The notes under the pieces are model-generated. The model had not been told where the DNA came from and did no database searches. It saw only the letters and a program-made list of their open reading frames with translations. The position numbers and the translations under genes were made by a program. DNA of 9,250 nt from Syntrophomonadaceae bacterium (GTDB taxonomy: Bacteria > Bacillota > Dethiobacteria > DTU022): the NCBI GenBank assembly GCA_003553895.1, contig PWFM01000097.1:1-9250 (forward strand), written 5' to 3'. This document shows, piece after piece, positions 1-4,439 of the stretch. Each line of letters begins with the position of its first letter. Position 1 is the stretch's first letter.

Positions 1-830
1 AAGCGGGCCCGGCCGGTGCTCAGGTCGAGATCGTTTACCAAACAGTCTGCATCTCTGTTTTTTAAGCCGTAGGTAAAAACCCGGGCCGCGGTTTCATTTT
101 TCAGGGAGGCGCTGTAGGGGCAGTCCAGGTTCAAGATTGCCCAGCCGCCTTTTTTGGCGTTCCGGATCAACCCGGCCTTGGCCTTGAAATAGGCTTCAAA
201 GGAGCCGTGCAGGTCAATATGTTCGCGGCTGATGTTGTTCAAGACCACAGTATCGAAATCGATATGACCGACGCGGTTTAACTCCAGGCCGGAAGAAGAC
301 ACTTCCATCACGGCATGGGAAACCTTTTCTTCAACCATCTGATGGAAAATGCGATGCAAATCCAGCGATTCGGGGGTAGTCAGTTCGGCGGGCCGGATAA
401 CGGGGCCGGTTTTAACTATGACCGTCCCGATCAGGCCGGTGTTCAGGCCCTGCTTTTCCAGGATGGCGTTGAGCATGTAAGTGGTGCTGGTTTTGCCGTT
501 GGTTGCTGTAACCCCGGTAACGTGGATTTTTGATGAAGGATGACCATAAAAGCGGTCCGCAAGTTCCGCCAGGGTGGCGCGGGTGTCGGCAACGCGGTAC
601 TGGGGGATGTCCAAATTTTCCCTGATATCTTCAACTATGGCCGCTGCGGCTCCTTTTTCCCGGGCTTGTTCCAGGTAGAGGTGGCCGTCTGTTTTGTATC
701 CTTTGAGGCAGATAAACAGGAATCCTTCTTCAACCCGGTCCGAGTGGTAGGCCAGGCCCTTTATTTTTGAAGCGGGGCCGGATTTTTTTTCCAGGATCGT
801 GATGCCGTTTAACAATGTTTTCAGTTCCAA
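1..830 (-). CDS. murE: MurE-type Mur ligase (UDP-N-acetylmuramyl-tripeptide synthetase), C-terminal part outside window
   Basis: By family, this cytoplasmic ATP-dependent ligase adds the third residue (usually meso-diaminopimelate or lysine) to UDP-MurNAc-L-Ala-D-Glu in peptidoglycan synthesis. The 276 codons present hold the N-terminal UDP-binding domain (about 1-100, with the HSDR segment near 29-32) and most of the central ATPase domain. Visible motifs are the P-loop GVTATNGKT (106-114), TTPE (151-154, typical of MurE), EVSSSGLELNRV (176-187), REHIDLHG (202-209) and AYFKAKAGL, where K218 fits the carbamylated lysine. The C-terminal domain that selects the added amino acid lies beyond base 1, so the substrate cannot be read. 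The start is TTG at 828-830, about six bases behind a GGGGG ribosome site; no ATG or GTG start lies between it and the upstream in-frame stop. It appears to have its own promoter. The missing histidine of the usual EVSSHAL motif leaves room for a MurE-like paralogue rather than the housekeeping enzyme. Confidence 0.88.
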   Translation of the reverse strand, partial: MELKTLLNGITILEKKSGPASKIKGLAYHSDRVEEGFLFICLKGYKTDGHLYLEQAREKGAAAAIVEDIRENLDIPQYRVADTRATLAELADRFYGHPSSKIHVTGVTATNGKTSTTYMLNAILEKQGLNTGLIGTVIVKTGPVIRPAELTTPESLDLHRIFHQMVEEKVSHAVMEVSSSGLELNRVGHIDFDTVVLNNISREHIDLHGSFEAYFKAKAGLIRNAKKGGWAILNLDCPYSASLKNETAARVFTYGLKNRDADCLVNDLDLSTGRAR

Positions 831-942
831 TTGTTTTCCCCCGTTACTGCTAGTTTTGCCGCCTGTACTAATTCGTTAATGTTGATGTAAATCCTTCTTC
901 CCCTGGGCCCGCGATGACGGGCAATCATGCCGCAATGTGGAT

Positions 943-972
943 ATCATAGCGGAAATAACAATTTGCCGGCAA
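943..972 (-). promoter_or_regulatory. Candidate promoter of the murE-like gene
   Basis: Read on the minus strand, TTGCCG (967-972) and TATGAT (943-948) are separated by 18 bp, a reasonable sigma-A-type promoter. It lies between the ferredoxin terminator and the TTG start, which predicts a leader of about 105 nt. A small hairpin, GCCCG around CGATGA (908-923), falls in that leader. The match is by eye only. Confidence 0.45.
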
Positions 973-1004
973 GAGGAACCTTTCAAGGGGCTTTAAAAGT
1001 GGAG

Positions 1005-1035
1005 CAATAAAAACAAAACCCGCCTGAAGGCGGGC
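1005..1035 (-). terminator. Rho-independent terminator of the ferredoxin gene
   Basis: On the minus strand a perfect 6-bp stem, CCCGCC and GGCGGG (1019-1024 and 1029-1034), closes a four-base loop. It is followed by TTTTGTTTTTATT. It lies about 30 bases after the ferredoxin stop codon and separates that gene from the murE-like gene. Confidence 0.85.
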
Positions 1036-1062
1036 TTTGCCTGTGTTTGTTATGTTGTTTTA

Positions 1063-1245
1063 TCAGGAGATCTCGATTGATTCGGTCGGACATTCCTCAG
1101 CTGCTTCACGGACACTGTCTTCATGCTCTGCAGGCACGGGATTAACCTTTACTTCCGCTATTTCATCTCCTAATTCAAAAACTTCAGGGCAAATATCCTC
1201 ACAAATACCGCAGGCGCTGCAATCATCGTTTACTCTGACTTCCAT
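1063..1245 (-). CDS. Single-cluster [4Fe-4S] ferredoxin
   Basis: A 60-residue soluble electron carrier of the Thermotoga/Desulfovibrio one-cluster type. The cluster ligands are C9, C12 and C15 in CSACGIC, with C52 in the later ECPTESI segment. C19 precedes P20 in the first motif. In the Thermotoga maritima protein the equivalent cysteine forms a disulfide with a second cysteine; here the partner position is S44, so that bridge is absent. The protein is strongly acidic, as is usual for low-potential ferredoxins. The start ATG at 1243-1245 follows AAGGAGG (1253-1259) by 7 bases. The gene stands alone, with a good promoter at 1331-1359 and a terminator directly behind it, so its redox partner cannot be inferred from neighbours. 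Confidence 0.93.
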   Translation of the reverse strand: MEVRVNDDCSACGICEDICPEVFELGDEIAEVKVNPVPAEHEDSVREAAEECPTESIEIS

Positions 1246-1330
1246 GCTGATGCCTCCTTAAAATAATTAGGTATTTTCCATAATCCTTATTCGCTAATTA
1301 ATCCGTTTTCCCTTTTTTTAATGCTCATTT

Positions 1331-1359
1331 TTTATAAATTGTATTTCAGGGCAAATCAA
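1331..1359 (-). promoter_or_regulatory. Promoter of the ferredoxin gene
   Basis: On the minus strand TTGATT (1354-1359) and TATAAA (1331-1336) are separated by exactly 17 bp. Transcription would start near 1324, giving a leader of about 80 nt before the ferredoxin ATG. The DnaA boxes lie 60-140 bp upstream of this promoter. Confidence 0.6.
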
Positions 1360-1420
1360 TTTACGTGCCATCTTTGCTGCCAAAAAAAGGGTTCATATTA
1401 TGGTTACTGCCTGCGGAAAA

Positions 1421-1483
1421 TGTGGATAATGCGCTCTTGATGCGGACATATCGGCATAAATCTGTGGATAACTCTGTGTATAC
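1421..1483. promoter_or_regulatory. Two consensus DnaA boxes plus a weaker third
   Basis: TGTGGATAA, the exact complement of the consensus DnaA box TTATCCACA, occurs at 1421-1429 and again at 1463-1471 in the same orientation. The two starts are 42 bp apart, about four helical turns. A weaker 7-of-9 match, TGTGTATAC, follows at 1475-1483. They lie in AT-rich intergenic DNA between the ferredoxin gene and the small lipopeptide ORF. No dnaA or dnaN is in the window, so this is more likely a regulatory or titration site than an origin. Confidence 0.6.
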
Positions 1484-1503
1484 TGTGAACAGAACGGGTA
1501 TTT

Positions 1504-1517
1504 GCTTTTGCAAAAGC
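1504..1517. repeat. 14-bp perfect palindrome
   Basis: GCTTTTGCAAAAGC is a perfect self-complementary palindrome in the gene-free stretch, 33 bases after the second DnaA box. It could be an operator for a dimeric regulator. No known binding site was recognised in it. Confidence 0.4.
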
Positions 1518-1557
1518 TTGATTTGATGGCATTTTAAAATTAAAATTCTTTCTGTTG

Positions 1558-1586
1558 TTGACATAACATAATTTGCATAATAAACG
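1558..1586 (+). promoter_or_regulatory. Possible promoter of the small lipopeptide unit
   Basis: A perfect TTGACA occurs at 1558-1563 on the plus strand, in AT-rich DNA. The best hexamer at 17 bp spacing, TAAACG (1581-1586), is poor; a better-looking CATAAT (1576-1581) is too close at 12 bp. It would leave a leader of over 100 nt before the ORF at 1707. The true promoter may instead lie nearer the palindrome at 1668-1688. Confidence 0.25.
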
Positions 1587-1667
1587 ACGCCACCTGCTGG
1601 ATGTGAAAAAACGCAGCCGGCCTTACTATTTTTGCATATTTTTAAGTTGCTAATAATGGGAAGATGT

Positions 1668-1688
1668 GTTATTAATTATATTAATAAC
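1668..1688. promoter_or_regulatory. 21-bp perfect palindrome, candidate operator
   Basis: The arms GTTATTAAT (1668-1676) and ATTAATAAC (1680-1688) are perfect inverted copies around a TAT centre. The palindrome ends five bases before the Shine-Dalgarno of the small lipopeptide ORF. The position and size suit a dimeric transcription factor acting as a repressor at or just after the transcription start. As RNA it would form only a weak A/U hairpin, so a DNA role is more likely. The regulator was not identified. Confidence 0.55.
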
Positions 1689-1706
1689 CGGAACGGAGGT
1701 GATCCG

Positions 1707-1787
1707 ATGATCCTGCGGGCTGCCATTATTGCCATAACGCTCATGAGCACACTGCTGCTGTTGGGGTGTAACACCGGAGGAGGCTGA
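1707..1787 (+). CDS. 26-residue putative lipopeptide (signal peptide with lipobox)
   Basis: The ATG at 1707-1709 follows GGAGGTGATCC (1695-1705), an almost full complement of the 16S rRNA tail, though close to the start. The product begins MILRAAIIAI, with one positive charge at R4. It has a hydrophobic core to L19 and the lipobox L18-L19-G20-C21, and ends after NTGGG. By the known lipoprotein pathway it would be lipidated on C21 and cut by signal peptidase II, leaving a six-residue CNTGGG lipopeptide on the outer face of the membrane. Two stops in a row (TGA, TAG) close it. It sits alone between a 21-bp palindrome and a terminator. I recognise no family. Entericidin-like small lipoproteins and the pheromone-type peptides cut from lipoprotein signal sequences are only analogies. 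A leader-peptide or chance ORF is possible, but the ribosome site, lipobox and terminator together argue for a real gene. Confidence 0.6.
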   Translation: MILRAAIIAITLMSTLLLLGCNTGGG

Positions 1788-1801
1788 TAGGTCTTCCTGA
1801 A

Positions 1802-1819
1802 AAGGGCCGGTCGGCTCTT
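1802..1819 (+). other. Hairpin just behind the lipopeptide ORF
   Basis: AAGGGCC (1802-1808) pairs with GGCTCTT (1813-1819) through six Watson-Crick pairs and one G-U, around a GGTC loop. It begins 14 bases after the TGA. There is no T-run behind it, so it is a structured 3' untranslated element and not the terminator. Confidence 0.4.
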
Positions 1820-1845
1820 ATAACTGGGTTTCATAATAAATAAGC

Positions 1846-1892
1846 ATCCGCTGTATACCTCCTTTACTGCTGGAGGATCAGCGGATTTTTTT
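1846..1892 (+). terminator. Strong terminator of the lipopeptide unit, possibly shared with the convergent peptidase gene
   Basis: ATCCGCTG (1846-1853) pairs with CAGCGGAT (1879-1886). Inside it CCTCC (1858-1862) pairs with GGAGG (1872-1876). A run of T follows to 1892. The T-run is on the plus strand, so it ends rightward transcription. The hairpin also lies just behind the stop codon of the convergent M24 gene, and the minus-strand sequence after it is moderately U-rich, so it may work in both directions. Confidence 0.8.
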
Positions 1893-1899
1893 GTACCTT

Positions 1900-3075
1900 T
1901 TATATAACCTGCAGCTCTTCGTTAAAATTGGTCAGCTGGACCAGGCCTTCGCGGCCTACCATAAAAGTGTCTTCGATGCCCACGGTGCCTTCGCTGGGGA
2001 AAATGAATTTTGGTTCCAGGGCAAAAACCATGCCTTCTTCCAGGGGCTCATCGTATCCGGGGGCGATGATGGGCAGTTCATCCAGTTCAATACCCACACC
2101 GTGTCCCACGAAGTTAACCCTTTCCACGTAACCCATGAAATGGTTGGCCAGCCCCGCTTCGCGGGCCATCTGCTCTGCTTTATCATAAAGTTCACTGCAC
2201 TTAAGACCCGGCTTTCCTATCTCAGCCAGGGTGTTTTTGATCCGGATTGCCTGCCGGTGGGCTTCTCGAAGATGCAGGGGCGGCTCACCGAGGCAGAATA
2301 TGCGGGTTTGATCAACCATATAGCCCCTCAAGACGCTGACAAAATCGATCAAAACAGGTTCATTTTCCCTGATTACCACTGCTCCGGCTCCCTGCGGGAA
2401 AGAAGGGTTCAATCCGGAACCTCCAGTGGGACCATCAAAAAAGGAAATAGTGGCGGCATTCTCTCCGGCTAAAACATGGCCGAAATAGAGTTCCTGGTTA
2501 AAACCGCGCATGCGGACCGCGCCTTGATGTCCCAGGGTGCGGGCATGAAATTCCAGGTGGCCGGCCAGTTCAACTTCGGCCATGCCTTCTTTGATGGTAT
2601 TGCGGGCATGGGTAAAAACGGATGTGCTGATCCTGGCTGCTTCTTTCATTAGTCCGATTTCAAGCTCAGACTTGATGGACCTGATTTTTCGTATTGCACT
2701 TGAGATGTCAACCAGGCGGTAGTTTTGCAGTTTTTCCTGGTAGCGCAGGTAGAGTTTCGCCGGCAGGACATCCAGTTCAAGGCCTATTGAAGTAGTGGAA
2801 GGAATTTTTTCTTCGATCAGGTCAACCAGTTCCTTCCAGCCCGGAAAGGGGATGATATCTTTCAGGGCGCTTTCCTGTTGGGCCCTGGCAACCGATTTTA
2901 TTATGAACAGGGTCGGCTCACCTTCAGCCGGGACCAGGAGAAGTCCGTTTTGCCCGGTGCCGCTGAAATAGAACAAATCTGCGCGCTGGCTTAACAAAAC
3001 AGCGTTTATTTGTTTTTTACGCATGGCAGCCTGCAGTTTATCTATTCTTTTTTGCAGTTCTTTAAGCGGGGTCAT
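1900..3075 (-). CDS. M24-family metallopeptidase-like protein (Xaa-Pro aminopeptidase/prolidase relative)
   Basis: A 391-residue cytoplasmic protein with a creatinase-type N-terminal domain (about 1-135) and a pita-bread M24 domain (about 140-385). All five di-metal ligands are visible: D244 (VLIDFV), D255 (GYMVDQT), H325 (VGHGVG), E354 (FALEPKF) and E368 (GIEDTF). By family it would remove residues ahead of proline or split X-Pro dipeptides. Two supporting histidines of E. coli PepP appear changed. The HExP-type position after the metal histidine is D332 (ELDELP), and the site after GEN reads S211, followed by a glycine- and proline-rich insertion (about 214-230). Activity is therefore less certain than the fold. 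ATG at 3073-3075 follows a GGGAGGA site with a rather long 12-base gap. It sits behind the fad operon but beyond that operon's terminator, so it is probably a separate unit or expressed by readthrough. Confidence 0.88.
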   Translation of the reverse strand: MTPLKELQKRIDKLQAAMRKKQINAVLLSQRADLFYFSGTGQNGLLLVPAEGEPTLFIIKSVARAQQESALKDIIPFPGWKELVDLIEEKIPSTTSIGLELDVLPAKLYLRYQEKLQNYRLVDISSAIRKIRSIKSELEIGLMKEAARISTSVFTHARNTIKEGMAEVELAGHLEFHARTLGHQGAVRMRGFNQELYFGHVLAGENAATISFFDGPTGGSGLNPSFPQGAGAVVIRENEPVLIDFVSVLRGYMVDQTRIFCLGEPPLHLREAHRQAIRIKNTLAEIGKPGLKCSELYDKAEQMAREAGLANHFMGYVERVNFVGHGVGIELDELPIIAPGYDEPLEEGMVFALEPKFIFPSEGTVGIEDTFMVGREGLVQLTNFNEELQVI

Positions 3076-3119
3076 GATATGGATTTGTCCTCCCTAGCCG
3101 GCGTTTCTACCGGGAAAGG

Positions 3120-3184
3120 TTAATAAAAAAGAAGCGCTGTGCTTTTATCATAACATAAAACTGCTTTATGATTAAGCACAGCGC
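3120..3184 (-). terminator. Long terminator hairpin ending the fad operon
   Basis: GCGCTGTGCTT (3134-3144) and AAGCACAGCGC (3174-3184) form an 11-bp perfect stem. After a small internal loop it is extended by ATCATAA (3147-3153) with TTATGAT (3166-3172). On the minus strand TTCTTTTTTATT follows, and no T-run is present on the other side. It lies 60 bases behind the thiolase stop codon and about 60 bases ahead of the M24 start. Confidence 0.85.
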
Positions 3185-3243
3185 CCGATTTCAATTAAAA
3201 TAGCTAATTACAGGTTATTCTTTATGTTTTAACGTCAGGTTAA

Positions 3244-4422
3244 TTAAACCCGTTCGAACAGCCCTGCTGCGCCCATTCCGCCGCCGATGCACATGGAGAC
3301 GACGCCGTAACGGGAATCCCGCCTGCCCATTTCATGAAGCAGAGTGGCGGTCAGCTTGGCTCCGGTGCATCCCAGGGGGTGACCGAGGGCAATCGCTCCG
3401 CCGTTGACGTTGACGATGTTTTCATCTAAGCCCAGTTCGCGGATGCAGTAAAGAGCCTGGGAAGCAAAGGCTTCGTTCAGTTCGACGAGGTCGATGTCTT
3501 CGAGTTTCATGCCGGTCTGTTCCATCAATTTCGGAATAGCAACGGCCGGCCCGATCCCCATTATTTCCGGCGGGCAGCCGGCGACGCTGAACCCCCTGAA
3601 AACGGCAACCGGTTTTAAGCCCAGGGCCTTCGCCTTATCTGCCGACATGACTACGGCCGCTGCCGCTCCGTCACTGGTTTGCGAAGAGTTGCCGGCTGTA
3701 ACGGTGCCGTTGGTATGAAAAGCCGGGCGGAGCTTGGCCAGGGCCTCCAATGTGGTATTCGGGCGGACCCCTTCGTCTACTTCGAAAGTCTTTTCCTTTT
3801 CATTGATCTTATTGTCGGGACCCGCTTCGCGTTCCACTAATTTAAGGGGGACTATCTCGTCTTTGAAGCGACCTTCTTTAATGGCTGATGCTGCTTTCTG
3901 GTGGCTTTTCAGCCCGAACTGGTCCTGGTCTTCACGGCTAATGTTAAAGCGCTGGGCTACAAATTCTGCCGTAATGCCCATGGGGGTGTAGGTCTCGATG
4001 TGATCTTCAGCCAGCCGGGGGCTTGGCGCCAGCTTGTTGCCGCCCATGGGAACCAGGCTCATGCTCTCTACCCCGCCGGCCACAATTACGTCGGCGAAAC
4101 CGCACATGATTCTTTCGGCGGCCATAGCAATAGACTGCAGGCCGGAAGAGCAGAAGCGGTTTACGGTTTGCCCGGGCACAGAGTCGGGCAGCCCTGCCTG
4201 GAGGGCTACAATGCGGCCGATATTCATTCCCTGTTCTGCTTCAGGAAAAGAGCAGCCGAGGATTACGTCTTCTATTTCTGCTTTGTCCAGGCCTTTGGCC
4301 CGGTTTATGGCTTCTGTAACAGCCGTGGTGGCCATTTGTTCAGGCCTCGTATAGCGCAGTGTGCCTCGCGGCGCTCTGCCGATAGCTGTCCTGACGGTGG
4401 AAACTATAACAGCTTCTTTCAT
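3244..4422 (-). CDS. fadA: Acetyl-CoA acyltransferase (3-ketoacyl-CoA thiolase, FadA type)
   Basis: This 392-residue thiolase would perform the last step of beta-oxidation: cleavage of 3-ketoacyl-CoA by CoA to acetyl-CoA and a shortened acyl-CoA. It has the usual length of the family. The catalytic residues are all present: nucleophile C91 (NRFCSSGLQ), H348 (GGAIALGHPLGCTG) and C378 (SMCIGGGMGAAG). The conserved NEAFA (316-320) and the MGITAEFVAQ and ISREDQDQF segments (148-168) are also there. ATG at 4420-4422 follows AAGGAGG (4431-4437) by 8 bases. The gene starts only 17 bases after the stop of the upstream dehydrogenase gene, so the two are surely cotranscribed. The fusion partner next door supplies the two preceding reactions, which favours a degradative 3-ketoacyl-CoA thiolase over a biosynthetic acetoacetyl-CoA thiolase. 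Chain-length preference cannot be read from the sequence. Confidence 0.95.
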   Translation of the reverse strand: MKEAVIVSTVRTAIGRAPRGTLRYTRPEQMATTAVTEAINRAKGLDKAEIEDVILGCSFPEAEQGMNIGRIVALQAGLPDSVPGQTVNRFCSSGLQSIAMAAERIMCGFADVIVAGGVESMSLVPMGGNKLAPSPRLAEDHIETYTPMGITAEFVAQRFNISREDQDQFGLKSHQKAASAIKEGRFKDEIVPLKLVEREAGPDNKINEKEKTFEVDEGVRPNTTLEALAKLRPAFHTNGTVTAGNSSQTSDGAAAAVVMSADKAKALGLKPVAVFRGFSVAGCPPEIMGIGPAVAIPKLMEQTGMKLEDIDLVELNEAFASQALYCIRELGLDENIVNVNGGAIALGHPLGCTGAKLTATLLHEMGRRDSRYGVVSMCIGGGMGAAGLFERV

Positions 4423-4439
4423 ATTTTATACCTCCTTCT

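Noticed and set aside
821..928. 35-codon minus-strand ORF overlapping the murE start, ending LAVTGENNWN
   Set aside because: It looks partly protein-like and overlaps the TTG start, so coupling is conceivable, but it has no ribosome site ahead of its ATG and would be almost leaderless from the candidate promoter.
1361..1564. 67-codon minus-strand reading frame in the ferredoxin upstream region
   Set aside because: No ribosome site, no recognisable protein features, and it runs through the DnaA boxes, the 14-bp palindrome and the ferredoxin promoter.
1400..1700. Chromosome replication origin
   Set aside because: Only two perfect DnaA boxes and one weak one, no dnaA, dnaN, rpmH or gyrB nearby, and no clear DnaA-trio or 13-mer unwinding element. 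A DnaA-responsive site is the more modest reading.
1891..2472. 193-codon plus-strand frame opposite the M24 gene
   Set aside because: Antisense shadow of a gene with clear metal-site motifs; no homology-like features of its own.
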